DNA of 64,000 nt from Lachnospiraceae bacterium (GCA_021770345.1 JAETRD010000003.1:1-64000); one strand, 5' to 3'; shown: positions 33,553 to 43,627, numbered from the stretch's first letter. Numbers and translations: made by a program. The notes: generated by a model not told the origin, from the sequence alone.

Positions 33553-34668
33553 ATGCATGATTGGAACTTAAAGTTAAAAGAGCTTTTATTTGGAAGAGAA
33601 CCCGGTGCAGGGCGCAGGATTTATATGGATATTCTGCGCCTCCTTGCAACGGTTTTTGTCATTTGCGGACATACCGTGGCCCTCGCAAGAGATTTCTATT
33701 GTCCCGGCACCGTTACGTTTCAGATTCTTGAGTATGTCACATGGTTGTTTACACTGAGCAATCTGCTTTTTATCATGATCAGCGGATCTCTGCTTCTGCC
33801 CGTGAGAGGGGAGCGGCCACAAACTTTTTTCCGGAAGCGGTTTACGAAAATACTGCTTCCGCTTGTAATTTATTATCTGCTTTATATTTTTGCCAAACAG
33901 GGGCTTACGCCGTTTTATCCCGCCAACTGGCCCGCGCTTTTGCGTCGGATTCTGCTCGGCCCGCCGGTGGAGGCGCCGCATTTCTGGCTGGTATACACGA
34001 TTTTCTGGCTTTATGTGCTGACCCCGTTTTTGCGGTATCTGCTGCAGAATATCCCGGATCCCGTGATGCACGGCGTTATGGCAGTACTTCTTTTGCTTGC
34101 GGCCGCGGACACGTATGCGCCGCTGTTTTCGGTGTCTTTGCCCGTTTCGGGAATTGTGGACAGCTTTGTGATCGTCTTTGTTTTCGGGTACTATCTGACA
34201 GAGCGCGGCGGAAGGACTGCGGAGTGTCTGACACTTATCGGCGGCGCCTGCTCTGCGCTCGTGACAGGGGGGATTATCTTTACGAGGGGCGGTTATGACG
34301 ATTATATCTACAACAATGCGCCGACCGCTGTTTTGGCGGCCGGCGCGCTGGTGGTTCTCACAAAGCGGCTGGCCGGCGCGAAGCGCACGGAATCTCTGGT
34401 TACCCGCCTGATCGGAAAGTACAGTTTTTCGATTCTGATGATTCACTGGGGTGTGCTTCATGTGGTGGTAAAGAAACTTCTGCGCGTGGACGTTACATCC
34501 GGAGGAATTGTCGGCGGCTGCCTGCTGATGATCGTCCTTACGCTTGTGCTCTCCGCGGCGGGAGCAGTCCTCGTGGACAATACGCTTGTGGCCGCCGTGC
34601 GCCGGGGGCTTTCCCGGGCTGCGCGCGCCGCCACGCGTCTTTTCCGTTCCTGCGGACGAAAAAGCTAG
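33553..34668 (+). CDS. Acyltransferase 3 family membrane protein
   Basis: A 371-residue membrane protein of the acyltransferase 3 family (OafA/WecH-like), which O-acetylates or otherwise acylates surface sugars. It has about ten hydrophobic segments and opens with the typical block IYMDILRLLATVFVICGHT containing the conserved His, followed by LFIMISGSLLL and FFRKRFTKILLPL. It begins 8 bases after hisIE with no clear ribosome site, so translation may be coupled to hisIE. The substrate is unknown and a link to histidine synthesis is not implied. Confidence 0.85.
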   Translation: MHDWNLKLKELLFGREPGAGRRIYMDILRLLATVFVICGHTVALARDFYCPGTVTFQILEYVTWLFTLSNLLFIMISGSLLLPVRGERPQTFFRKRFTKILLPLVIYYLLYIFAKQGLTPFYPANWPALLRRILLGPPVEAPHFWLVYTIFWLYVLTPFLRYLLQNIPDPVMHGVMAVLLLLAAADTYAPLFSVSLPVSGIVDSFVIVFVFGYYLTERGGRTAECLTLIGGACSALVTGGIIFTRGGYDDYIYNNAPTAVLAAGALVVLTKRLAGAKRTESLVTRLIGKYSFSILMIHWGVLHVVVKKLLRVDVTSGGIVGGCLLMIVLTLVLSAAGAVLVDNTLVAAVRRGLSRAARAATRLFRSCGRKS

Positions 34669-34736
34669 CGTATTTTTCAAACATGCTCTAGTATAACGCG
34701 CATCGTTTTTTCATATATTTTCTCAGGAAGGAAAAT

Positions 34737-34817
34737 GCCGCAAAGCGGCGTTTCGAAGGTAGAAGATTGAAAATTAAAATTTTCAATCCGTCAATTTGTG
34801 CGCGCGCCCAAATTGAC
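34737..34817. repeat. Cluster of three perfect inverted repeats
   Basis: GCCGC-AAA-GCGGC (34737-34749); GATTGAAAATT/AATTTTCAATC (34765-34775 and 34778-34788, 11 bp, 2-base centre); GTCAATTTG/CAAATTGAC (34790-34798 and 34809-34817, centre with alternating GCGC). They fill most of the 165-base gap between the acyltransferase gene and a small membrane protein gene. None is followed by a clear T-run, so they are not plain terminators. Confidence 0.8.
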
Positions 34818-34833
34818 ACGGTGAGAAAGGAGC

Positions 34834-35133
34834 ATGGTTATAAAGATGGGAATTACGATGGAGCAGAATGTGCAGAGGCGCAGAGAATATGTGGAGAAAG
34901 TGCGCAGTTCTTTTGAAAAAAATGATACCGCACGGATGGAAGAATCGGAAGAAACCTCGTTTTCTTTTGCGAAGCTTTCGTTTCTGATCGCACTGATTTT
35001 ATTCGGGGCCTTTTACCTGTGGCAGGAGTCCGGCGAGGAGTGGTACGGTTATCAGCCGGCGGATGTGGTTGCAATGATTGAAGAAAATTTATTTGATACA
35101 AATCTGCTTGATTATGTTATGATTAAAAAATAA
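34834..35133 (+). CDS. Small single-pass membrane protein, unknown
   Basis: An unrecognised 99-residue protein: a charged N-terminus (about 1-45), one membrane helix (about 47-66, LSFLIALILFGAFYLW) and a short acidic C-terminal part. It may start at 34834, 34846 or 34858; AAAGGAG at 34826-34832 is too close to the first ATG and somewhat far from the second. The composition fits a real coding region, and it precedes the radical-SAM gene by 81 bases. Its function cannot be inferred. Confidence 0.65.
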   Translation: MVIKMGITMEQNVQRRREYVEKVRSSFEKNDTARMEESEETSFSFAKLSFLIALILFGAFYLWQESGEEWYGYQPADVVAMIEENLFDTNLLDYVMIKK

Positions 35134-35214
35134 AATTTTAGTTTGCAGATTTCAATCCCGGGTTTCGGCAATATGCCCAGGCCCCAAACCTACGGAAGAA
35201 AGGATTGTGTTTTG

Positions 35215-37083
35215 ATGACAAAGCCAGCGTTATCCGATGAGATACTGATGAGGGTGGAAAAACCGGCCCGATACATCGGAAATGAATTAAACAGCATAAA
35301 AAAAGACAAAAGCAAAGTGGAAATCCGTTTTGCAATGTGTTTTCCGGATGTGTATGAAATCGGAATGTCGCATCTGGGGATTCAGATTCTCTATGACATG
35401 TTCAACAAGCGCGACGATGTCTGGTGCGAGCGCGTGTATTCTCCGTGGCCGGATCTGCATGCGATCATGAAAGAACAGTCGATTCCGCTGTTCGGACTCG
35501 AATCGCAGGAGCCGGTGCGCGATATGGATTTTCTCGGCATTACGCTCCAGTACGAGATGTGCTATACCAATGTGCTGCAGATTCTGGATTTAAGTCAGAT
35601 TCCGCTGCTTGCCGCGGAGCGGACAGACGACTGCCCGATTGTGATCGGCGGCGGCCCCTGTACCTATAATCCGGAACCGATCGCGGCGTTTTTTGACCTG
35701 TTTTACATCGGAGAGGGAGAGATTACCTACGACGCCCTTTTTGATTTGTACAAGACCATGCGCACTGCGGGGAAAACCCGCGGGGCGTTTCTGCGGGAGG
35801 CAGCAAAGCTGCCGGGAATCTATGTGCCCTCCCTCTATGCGGTGACCTACCGAGAAGACGGGACAATCGCGCAGTTTGCGCCGCTGTATGAGGACGTGCC
35901 CGCGGTCGTCGCCAAACAGTTAGTCCTTGATATGACAGAGGCCGTCTATCCGGAAAAGCCGGTCGTGCCTTTTATCAAGGCGACGCAGGACCGCGTCGTG
36001 CTCGAGATCCAGCGCGGCTGTATCCGTGGCTGCCGCTTTTGCCAGGCCGGGATGGTGTACCGTCCGGTACGGGAAAAGAACGTGGAACGACTCAAGGATC
36101 TGGCGCGGCAGATGATTGCCGCGACGGGACATGAAGAGATTTCTTTAAGCTCTTTAAGTTCCTCGGATTACAGCGAACTTGAAGAGCTGGTGAATTTTCT
36201 GATCGAGGAGTTTCATGGGAAGGGCGTCAATATTTCCCTTCCCTCGCTCCGCATCGACGCTTTTTCGCTGGATGTGATGAGCAAAGTGCAGGATATCAAA
36301 AAAAGCAGCCTCACCTTTGCCCCGGAGGCAGGTTCTCAGCGCCTCCGCGACGTTATCAATAAGGGGCTGACCGAGGAGGTTATTTTAGACGGCGCCGAGA
36401 TGGCTTTCCGCGGAGGCTGGAATAAGGTAAAGTTTTACTTTATGCTCGGGCTTCCGACGGAGACTGTGGAGGATATGCGCGCGATCGCACAGCTTGCCAA
36501 TGAGACCGCGGCCCGCTATTACGACACGGTGCCCAAAGAGCAGCGGAACGGCAAATGTCAGATTACGATCTCGACTTCCTTTTTCGTGCCGAAGCCTTTT
36601 ACGCCGTTTCAGTGGGCACGGATGTATCCGCCGGAGGATTACATCGGACGGGCAAAGGTGGTAAACGATGCCGTCAAAGAACAGCTGAACCGCAAAAGCA
36701 TCCGCTACAACTGGCATGAGGCGGACGTGACGGTGCTCGAGGGGGTTTTGGCCCGGGGAGACCGGAGGGTCGGAGATGCCATTTTGAAGGTCTATGAGGC
36801 GGGCGGTATCTTTGACGCGTGGTCCGAGTTCTTTGACTATAAGAGATGGACGGACGCATTTGCCGAATCCGGTATTGATCCGGATTTCTACACGATGCGG
36901 GAGCGGTCCGCAGACGAGCTTTTTCCGTGGGATTTTATCGACACCGGCGTGTCAAAGGAATTTCTGCGGCGTGAGTGGGACAATGCGATGGCGGGGACGG
37001 TGACGCCGAATTGCAGAGCGCGCTGTTCGGGCTGCGGGGTCAAAAAGTTTGGCGGAGGTGTCTGTTATGAAGATAAGGATTAA
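35215..37083 (+). CDS. TIGR03960 family B12-binding radical SAM protein
   Basis: A 622-residue protein with an N-terminal cobalamin-binding-like domain (DVYEIGMSHLGIQILYD) and a radical-SAM core with the cluster motif in EIQRGCIRGCRFCQAGMV. A Cys-rich tail (CRARCSGCGVKKFGGGVC) at the end may bind metal. Clostridia carry this gene fused or adjacent to a DUF2344 protein and RNase G, as here. The function is unknown, though the neighbourhood suggests RNA or ribosome modification. The ATG at 35215 follows AGAAAGG. It overlaps the next gene by 17 bases. Confidence 0.9.
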   Translation: MTKPALSDEILMRVEKPARYIGNELNSIKKDKSKVEIRFAMCFPDVYEIGMSHLGIQILYDMFNKRDDVWCERVYSPWPDLHAIMKEQSIPLFGLESQEPVRDMDFLGITLQYEMCYTNVLQILDLSQIPLLAAERTDDCPIVIGGGPCTYNPEPIAAFFDLFYIGEGEITYDALFDLYKTMRTAGKTRGAFLREAAKLPGIYVPSLYAVTYREDGTIAQFAPLYEDVPAVVAKQLVLDMTEAVYPEKPVVPFIKATQDRVVLEIQRGCIRGCRFCQAGMVYRPVREKNVERLKDLARQMIAATGHEEISLSSLSSSDYSELEELVNFLIEEFHGKGVNISLPSLRIDAFSLDVMSKVQDIKKSSLTFAPEAGSQRLRDVINKGLTEEVILDGAEMAFRGGWNKVKFYFMLGLPTETVEDMRAIAQLANETAARYYDTVPKEQRNGKCQITISTSFFVPKPFTPFQWARMYPPEDYIGRAKVVNDAVKEQLNRKSIRYNWHEADVTVLEGVLARGDRRVGDAILKVYEAGGIFDAWSEFFDYKRWTDAFAESGIDPDFYTMRERSADELFPWDFIDTGVSKEFLRREWDNAMAGTVTPNCRARCSGCGVKKFGGGVCYEDKD

Positions 37084-37816
37084 GTTTCGAAAATTCGGGG
37101 TGATGAAGTTCATCGGGCATCTGGATATCATGCGGTATTTTCAGAAGGCCATCCGGCGCGCAGACATTGACATCTGCTATTCCGAAGGGTTTTCCCCGCA
37201 TCAGATTATGTCCTTTGCGGCGCCGCTCGGCGTCGGCCTCACCAGCGACGGAGAATACCTCGATATCGAAGTGCACAGCTTCACGTCAACCGAAGAAACC
37301 ATTGCGGCGCTGAATGAGGTTATGGTGGAAGGAGTGGAGATCACCGGCTGCCGGATTCTGCCGGATTCCTCGAAAACCGCGATGTCTCTGGTGGCCGCAG
37401 CCGACTATGAGCTGTATTTTAAGGAGGGATATACACCTCCCGTTTCAGCCGAGGATTTTTCTGCGGGCATACGGGAACACTTTTGGCTGCCAAAGGAATT
37501 TCTGATCACGAAACAGACGAAAAAAAGCGAAAAAGTTATGGATTTGAAGCGGTTGGTCTATGTTTTTTCCGTGGAAGAGCGGGAGCAGCTGCCGTATTTT
37601 TCCCTGATGACCCGCACCGGAAGTACGGACAACTTAAAGCCTGAGCTGGTACTGGAAGCGCTTTTCGGAAAAATGGGGCTGCATTACTGTCCGGATGCCG
37701 TCCAGATTCACAGGAAGGATATCTACGCGCTGAAAGATAAAGATTCCGCAGCTGCAGAAGGGCTGCTGTCTGCGTCAGATTTTATTTCGCTGGGAGATAT
37801 GGGGGATTTAATCTGA
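37067..37816 (+). CDS. TIGR03936/DUF2344 family protein
   Basis: A 249-residue protein with the family N-terminus IRIKFRKFGVMKFIGHLDIMRYFQKAIRRA and SEGFSPHQIMSFAAPLGVG. It has no membrane segment or recognised catalytic residues. It always travels with the TIGR03960 radical-SAM protein, so it is probably its partner or substrate-binding subunit; this is an inference from gene neighbourhood. GGAGGTG precedes the ATG, which lies inside the upstream gene. rng begins one base after its stop. Confidence 0.88.
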   Translation: MKIRIKFRKFGVMKFIGHLDIMRYFQKAIRRADIDICYSEGFSPHQIMSFAAPLGVGLTSDGEYLDIEVHSFTSTEETIAALNEVMVEGVEITGCRILPDSSKTAMSLVAAADYELYFKEGYTPPVSAEDFSAGIREHFWLPKEFLITKQTKKSEKVMDLKRLVYVFSVEEREQLPYFSLMTRTGSTDNLKPELVLEALFGKMGLHYCPDAVQIHRKDIYALKDKDSAAAEGLLSASDFISLGDMGDLI

Positions 37817-37817
37817 A

Positions 37818-39065
37818 ATGAACCGCTATGTAATTACCAAAGAGCAGATGAACGGTCAGGAATATCAGATTTCGGCGCTTTTCGACGAATCAAAAAAAAT
37901 GATTGAGGTGTTTCCGGTAAAAGAGGGGAAGACTTCGATGCTGGGAAATATCTATATCGGCCGCGTGGAACATGTGCTTGACAATCTGAATGCGGCTTTT
38001 GTAAAAATTTCGCCCGAACAGCGCGGATATCTCTCGCTCGATGATCTGAAAGCACCGGTCTTTACCAAAAAGCTGTCGAAGAAAAAAACGCTCGCGGAGG
38101 GTGAGGAGCTTCTGGTGCAGGTGACGCGGGAGGCTTTAAAGACCAAGGAACCCACGCTCACCGCAAATCTGAGTCTCTCCGGCACTTATGCGGTCGTGAC
38201 GACCGGAAACAAAAAGCAGGGTGTCTCCTCAAAGCTTTCCAAAGAGCTGCGGACGCATTTTGCAGAGCTTCTCGAGCGCGGGGCGGACGACAGATATGGC
38301 ATCGTCGTCCGCACAAACGCGGGGAAGGCTTCCGACGAGGAAGTGCTTGCCGAGATTGCAGGCTTACAAAAGCAGTGTGACGATCTGCTTGCCGCCGCGG
38401 AGCACAGGACCTGCTATAGCCTGCTCTACGAGGAACCGCCGCTCTGCCTGAAAGAGTTGGACAATCTGCGCACGGATTCCTTAGAACAGATTGTCACAGA
38501 TGACAGGGAAGTCTTTGAGCTGGTCTGCGCACATTACCATATTCCGCGGGAAGCGCTCATGACAAAGGGATGCGTTCCGGTGCCGGTCGATACGGCAGCG
38601 GCGGGAGATCATCTGACGATCCGCTATCACAGGGACGACGCCGTATCCTTATCGATGCTCTACAGCATCAAAAGCAATCTGCAGGAGGCCTTGAGGGAAC
38701 GCGTGTGGCTGAAATCCGGCGCATACCTTATCATCCAGCCGACGGAGGCTTTGACCGTCATCGATGTCAACACCGGAAAGAATGTGGCAAAGCGGGACGT
38801 GCAGGAGAATTTCCTGCGGGTCAACCTGGAGGCTGCGGACGAGATCGCAAGGCAGCTGCGGCTGCGCAATCTCTCGGGTATCATAATCGTTGATTTTATC
38901 AATCTGAAAAGTCCGGATGCACAGGCGGCACTTTTATCCCGGTTCCGTGCGGTTATAAAGAATGACCCGGTTCCGACCAGGCTCGTCGATATGACGAAAC
39001 TCGGACTCGTGGAGCTGACCCGGAAAAAGGGAAAGCAGACGCTTGCGGAAGCGCTGAAATCATAG
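37818..39065 (+). CDS. rng: Ribonuclease E/G family protein without zinc-link
   Basis: A 415-residue RNase G-type endoribonuclease for rRNA and mRNA processing. The S1 domain (about 38-115, GNIYIGRVEHVLDNLNAAFVK) and the RNase H-like core with metal-binding Asp316 (IDVNTGKN) and Asp359 (IIIVDFINL) are intact. The protein stops just after LVELTRKKGKQ, where other family members continue with the CPxCxG zinc-link that makes the dimer. The 3' end lies at a partial sequence duplication. It starts one base after the DUF2344 gene, with GGGGGA as ribosome site. Confidence 0.9.
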   Translation: MNRYVITKEQMNGQEYQISALFDESKKMIEVFPVKEGKTSMLGNIYIGRVEHVLDNLNAAFVKISPEQRGYLSLDDLKAPVFTKKLSKKKTLAEGEELLVQVTREALKTKEPTLTANLSLSGTYAVVTTGNKKQGVSSKLSKELRTHFAELLERGADDRYGIVVRTNAGKASDEEVLAEIAGLQKQCDDLLAAAEHRTCYSLLYEEPPLCLKELDNLRTDSLEQIVTDDREVFELVCAHYHIPREALMTKGCVPVPVDTAAAGDHLTIRYHRDDAVSLSMLYSIKSNLQEALRERVWLKSGAYLIIQPTEALTVIDVNTGKNVAKRDVQENFLRVNLEAADEIARQLRLRNLSGIIIVDFINLKSPDAQAALLSRFRAVIKNDPVPTRLVDMTKLGLVELTRKKGKQTLAEALKS

Positions 39066-39117
39066 TGTTATGGCCCGGAAAAAGGGAAAGCAGACGTTTG
39101 CGGAAGATCTGAAAACA
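39019..39117. repeat. Duplicated 3' end of rng
   Basis: About 44 bases beginning at 39019 recur from 39074 with four or so substitutions (55-bp period). The first copy encodes the RKKGKQTLAEALK end of RNase G; the second, out of frame with rng, would read RKKGKQTFAEDLK in another frame. It suggests a local duplication at the rng end. Confidence 0.85.
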
Positions 39118-39161
39118 CCGGATTATTTTCGGAAATTCCGAGAATGAGAATGAAAAAACAG

Positions 39162-39190
39162 TTGACGGGACAAGCTCTGTGTGCTAGAAT
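39162..39190 (+). promoter_or_regulatory. Promoter of the rplU operon
   Basis: TTGACG (39162-39167), 17-base spacer, TAGAAT (39185-39190). It gives a leader of about 85 bases ahead of rplU. Confidence 0.78.
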
Positions 39191-39196
39191 AACGAA

Positions 39197-39282
39197 GTAT
39201 GCCGCACAGTGAGGTTTCAAAGTCTGTTTTGTGTCGCAAAACAGCACCATAACTGGCGAGTAATGATAATAGGAGGTGCCAT
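39197..39282 (+). ncRNA. Ribosomal protein L21 leader
   Basis: The leader has an 8-bp hairpin CTGTTTTG/CAAAACAG (39224-39231 and 39237-39244), the conserved single-stranded ACTGGCGAGTAATGA stretch (39252-39266), and GCACC (39244-39248) able to pair with GGTGC (39275-39279) beside the ribosome site. These match my memory of the Firmicutes L21 leader family, through which L21 is thought to repress its own operon. Confidence 0.8.
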
Positions 39283-39588
39283 ATGTACGCAATTATAGCA
39301 ACAGGCGGAAAACAGTACAAAGTATCCGAAGGCGATATCATTACCATTGAAAAACTTGGTGTGGAAGCCGGTGAGAAAGTAACTTTTGATCAGGTTCTGG
39401 CTGTATCTGACAACGGAATCAAGGTCGGCTCTGATGTGGAGAACGCATCGGTGGAGGCTTCTGTCGTAAAAGAGGGCAGAGGCAAAAAGGTTATCGTTTA
39501 CAAGTACAAGAGAAAAACCGGCTATCACAAGAAAAACGGTCACAGACAGGCGTTTACCCAGGTTAAGATCGAAAAGATTCACGCGTAA
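39283..39588 (+). CDS. rplU: 50S ribosomal protein L21
   Basis: 101 residues, normal length for bL21. The protein begins [17 protein letters not shown] and ends with the [19 protein letters not shown] rRNA-binding block. AGGAGG lies 6 bases before the ATG and can be occluded by the leader stem. First gene of rplU-prp-rpmA. Confidence 0.99.
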   Translation: MYAIIATGGKQYKVSEGDIITIEKLGVEAGEKVTFDQVLAVSDNGIKVGSDVENASVEASVVKEGRGKKVIVYKYKRKTGYHKKNGHRQAFTQVKIEKIHA

Positions 39589-39622
39589 TCCGCTCGTCTG
39601 AGACAAGATCAGGAAGCTTGTT

Positions 39623-39949
39623 ATGACAGCGATAACGTTTTTTTCAAACCGTGACGGAAAATATCTCGGTTTTACCTGTCTCGGGCATTCCGGGTATGCC
39701 GAAGAGGGTGAAGACATCGTCTGTGCGGGGATTTCCGCGCTGGTAATCAATACGGTGAATGCGCTTTCGACGTTTACTTCGGAACAATTCGAGACGGAGG
39801 CGGAGGTTTCCGGCGAACTTACGGTTCGCTTTGCGGCTCCGGCGGGACACGATGCGGAGCTGCTTGTAAAGTCACTTGTTTTAGGCCTGCAGGGAATACA
39901 GGATTCGTATGGAAATGATTATGTGATGTTAAAGTTTAAGGAGGTGTAG
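39623..39949 (+). CDS. prp: Ribosomal-processing cysteine protease Prp
   Basis: Prp removes the N-terminal extension of ribosomal protein L27, an essential maturation step in Firmicutes. The 108-residue protein has the catalytic His22 in GHSGYAEEGEDIVCAGIS and Cys34 in the same block, with the usual spacing. It sits between rplU and rpmA in the canonical order, and its substrate, with an intact cleavage sequence, is 3 bases downstream. Confidence 0.95.
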   Translation: MTAITFFSNRDGKYLGFTCLGHSGYAEEGEDIVCAGISALVINTVNALSTFTSEQFETEAEVSGELTVRFAAPAGHDAELLVKSLVLGLQGIQDSYGNDYVMLKFKEV

Positions 39950-39952
39950 GAC

Positions 39953-40237
39953 ATGTTGAATATGAACCTTCAGTTTTTTGCTCATAAAAAAGGAGTCGGT
40001 TCTACGAAGAACGGCCGTGATTCCGAGTCTAAGAGATTAGGTGCAAAAAGAGCAGACGGACAGTTCGTAAAAGCTGGTAATATTTTATACAGACAGCGCG
40101 GAACAAAGATTCATCCGGGTACCAATGTAGGTATCGGCGGCGATGACACTTTGTTTGCTTTGACGGATGGTATCTTGAGATTTGAGAGAAAAGGAAGAGA
40201 CAAGAAGCAGGCTTCCGTATATCCGGTAGCTGAATAA
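39953..40237 (+). CDS. rpmA: 50S ribosomal protein L27 with Prp-cleaved N-terminus
   Basis: 94 residues including the Firmicutes-type extension MLNMNLQFF, after which Prp is known to cut (before Ala10), leaving [12 protein letters not shown] as mature N-terminus. That tail reaches toward the peptidyl-transferase centre. The [18 protein letters not shown] and [10 protein letters not shown] blocks are family hallmarks. AAGGAGGTG precedes the ATG. A strong terminator follows. Confidence 0.99.
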   Translation: MLNMNLQFFAHKKGVGSTKNGRDSESKRLGAKRADGQFVKAGNILYRQRGTKIHPGTNVGIGGDDTLFALTDGILRFERKGRDKKQASVYPVAE

Positions 40238-40245
40238 GTTTACTG

Positions 40246-40277
40246 TAGACCCGGCATTTTCGTCGGGTCTATTTTTT
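40246..40277 (+). terminator. Terminator after rpmA
   Basis: TAGACCCG (40246-40253) pairs with CGGGTCTA (40264-40271), loop of 10, then six T. A textbook rho-independent terminator for the rplU operon. Confidence 0.92.
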
Positions 40278-40356
40278 CATTGATACAGGAGCGGCACACG
40301 CGGCAGCGGTATTTGCCGTCGCATGGCAGGCGAATGCCGCAATATCTGTGAGGTAG

Positions 40357-41646
<1,290 letters not shown>

Positions 41647-41688
41647 GTGGGAATCGGTGTGAGAAAACACCGGAATGGAGATATTACT

Positions 41689-41991
41689 ATGAGTTTAACA
41701 AGTAAACAGCGCGCCTGGCTCAGCAGTCAGGCGAACTCCCTGGAGGCTATTTTTCAGGTCGGAAAATCGAGCCTTACCCCGGAGCTTGTCTGTGCCATAG
41801 AGGAAGCCATCGAAAAGCGCGAACTGATAAAAGTATCCGTACTTAAAAACTGTGCCAACGACCCGCGAGAGATTGCCGGCATGATCGCCGGGCGCACGCG
41901 GTCGGAGGTCGTAAAGGTCATCGGGAAAAAGATTATTCTGTTCCGACAGGCAAAGAAAAACACGAAATATGACCTTCCCGGAAAGGCGTGA
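41689..41991 (+). CDS. yhbY: YhbY family RNA-binding protein
   Basis: A 100-residue CRM-domain protein associated with pre-50S particles. The GKSSLTPELVCAIEEAIEKRELIKVSVLKNC segment and GRTRSEVVKVIGKKIILFR are characteristic. The start at 41689 has GGAG 8 bases upstream. It lies between obg and nadD, as yqeI does in Bacillus. Confidence 0.93.
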   Translation: MSLTSKQRAWLSSQANSLEAIFQVGKSSLTPELVCAIEEAIEKRELIKVSVLKNCANDPREIAGMIAGRTRSEVVKVIGKKIILFRQAKKNTKYDLPGKA

Positions 41992-41998
41992 CAGTTAT

Positions 41999-42655
41999 AT
42001 GGAGGAGCATTTACAGGGCCGTCGTATCGGTATCTTAGGCGGTTCCTTTGACCCGATTCATCAGGGGCATATCAATATCGCAATAAATGCCAGAGGCGAG
42101 TTTTCTCTGGAGGAAATATGGTTTGTTCCGGCAGGGCATTCCCCGAATAAGGACGAGTGTGATATGACATCGGCCGAAGACAGAGCCCGGATGGTGGAGC
42201 TTGCGATCGAGGCCTATCCCTTTTTTCGTCTTTCACGCATTGAGCTCGACTCGGAGGAGAAAAGTTACACCTGCCGGACACTGGAAAAACTGACCGCGCA
42301 GTATCCGGGTGATCGGTTTTATTTTATCATGGGCGCGGATTCTCTGGACTATTTTGAAGAATGGTTTCATCCGGAACTGATCTGTGAAAAAGCGGTAATT
42401 CTTGTAGCGGTTCGGGATGATCTCGATCTTACACAGATTGAGGAGAAAATTCGCTTTATCAAGCGTCTTTTTCCGGCGGAAATCTATCCGGTTCGGGGCG
42501 GCCGCACCGAGATATCCTCCACCGAACTGCGAAAGCGGATTTCAGAGCAGGGGAACAGGCAGACAGAACGGCCGGACGCGTGTCTGCCGGAGTGTGTATG
42601 GCGCTATATCAAAGAACAGGGATTATACGGGAGCAAATCACATGGAGCGGAATGA
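41999..42655 (+). CDS. nadD: Nicotinate-nucleotide adenylyltransferase
   Basis: Makes deamido-NAD from nicotinate mononucleotide and ATP, the shared late step of NAD synthesis. The 218-residue product has GILGGSFDPIHQGH (nucleotide-binding HxGH), FYFIMGADSL and ISSTELRKRI (the ISSTxxR motif). The start could also be the ATG at 41969, inside yhbY. Its end overlaps yqeK by 14 bases. With nadB, nadC, niaR and pncC it forms the NAD content of the window. Confidence 0.96.
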   Translation: MEEHLQGRRIGILGGSFDPIHQGHINIAINARGEFSLEEIWFVPAGHSPNKDECDMTSAEDRARMVELAIEAYPFFRLSRIELDSEEKSYTCRTLEKLTAQYPGDRFYFIMGADSLDYFEEWFHPELICEKAVILVAVRDDLDLTQIEEKIRFIKRLFPAEIYPVRGGRTEISSTELRKRISEQGNRQTERPDACLPECVWRYIKEQGLYGSKSHGAE

Positions 42656-43211
42656 GATCAGAAAACGTTTAAAAAAAGCATTGGATAAGGGACGTTATGA
42701 GCACACAAAGGGCGTGATGTATACGGCCGCAAGTCTTGCGATGGCTTATGAGTATTCGATTGAGGATGCCATGCTGGCCGGATTGCTGCACGACTGTGCG
42801 AAATGTATTCCAAACGACGAAAAAATTGCACTCTGTCGAAAAAATAAGATTGCCATAACCGCAGTGGAACAGAAAAGTCCCTATCTGCTTCATGCAAAAC
42901 TCGGAGCTTTCCTTGCAGAGACAAAATATGAGGTGAAAAATCCCGAGATTCTGCATGCAATCAAAGTACACACCACCGGGGAAGCGAATATGAGTCTTCT
43001 GGATAAGATTATTTATATTGCCGATTACATTGAACCCGGAAGAGACAAGGCGCCTGATTTAACCGCCGTGCGGAAGCTGGCATTTGAAAATCTTGACGCA
43101 TGCATGGCGAAGATCCTTGATGACTGTCTGCAGTACAATCGCATGCGCGGCAATTCGATTGATGCGGCCTCACAGATCGCCTATGAATATTACAGACAAT
43201 TTCAAAAATAA
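42642..43211 (+). CDS. yqeK: YqeK family bis(5'-nucleosyl)-tetraphosphatase
   Basis: An HD-domain hydrolase; YqeK members have been shown to split diadenosine tetraphosphate symmetrically. The 189-residue product from the ATG at 42642 has the metal-binding residues in YEHTKGV, LLHDCAKC and the ADYIEPGR segment. GGGAG precedes the ATG. The nadD-yqeK-rsfS order is the Bacillus order. Confidence 0.93.
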   Translation: MERNEIRKRLKKALDKGRYEHTKGVMYTAASLAMAYEYSIEDAMLAGLLHDCAKCIPNDEKIALCRKNKIAITAVEQKSPYLLHAKLGAFLAETKYEVKNPEILHAIKVHTTGEANMSLLDKIIYIADYIEPGRDKAPDLTAVRKLAFENLDACMAKILDDCLQYNRMRGNSIDAASQIAYEYYRQFQK

Positions 43212-43238
43212 CCGATAGAAGAGAGGGGAGAAAACGAT

Positions 43239-43586
43239 ATGACATCAGCAGAATTCTGCAAAACGGCCGTTGCCGCTTTGGAAGACCGGAAAGCGGAGGA
43301 TGTAACAATCATTGATATCCGCGAGGTATCAACGGTTGCGGATTATTTTATTATTGCAAACGGAACCAATCAAAATCAGATTCAGGCAATGCGCGACGCC
43401 TGCGACGAGGCACTTCACAAAGCCGGTCTGCCGGCTCGTCAGGTGGAGGGAAATGCAAACTCTACCTGGATTCTGATGGATTATAACGACATTATTATCC
43501 ACATTTTTTCAAAGGAAGATCGATTGTTCTATGATCTGGAGAGAATCTGGAGAGACGGTAAGCGCGTAACCTTAGAAGAACTGTAA
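43239..43586 (+). CDS. rsfS: Ribosomal silencing factor RsfS
   Basis: RsfS binds L14 and blocks 50S-30S joining when nutrients are low. The 115-residue protein has the DIREVSTVADYFIIANGTNQNQIQAM block and the WILMDYNDIIIHIF and YDLERIW motifs. GAGGGGAG precedes the ATG. It is the last gene of the plus-strand run, convergent with lexA. Confidence 0.96.
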   Translation: MTSAEFCKTAVAALEDRKAEDVTIIDIREVSTVADYFIIANGTNQNQIQAMRDACDEALHKAGLPARQVEGNANSTWILMDYNDIIIHIFSKEDRLFYDLERIWRDGKRVTLEEL

Positions 43587-43627
43587 CTGCGCCGGAAACC
43601 GAAGGTGTCCCGGCATCGTAGTATCCG

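Noticed and set aside
33586..34680. 364-residue minus-strand reading frame over the acyltransferase gene
   Set aside because: The plus strand encodes a membrane protein with the family motif; the antisense product is low-complexity, His/Arg/Lys-rich and has no ribosome site.
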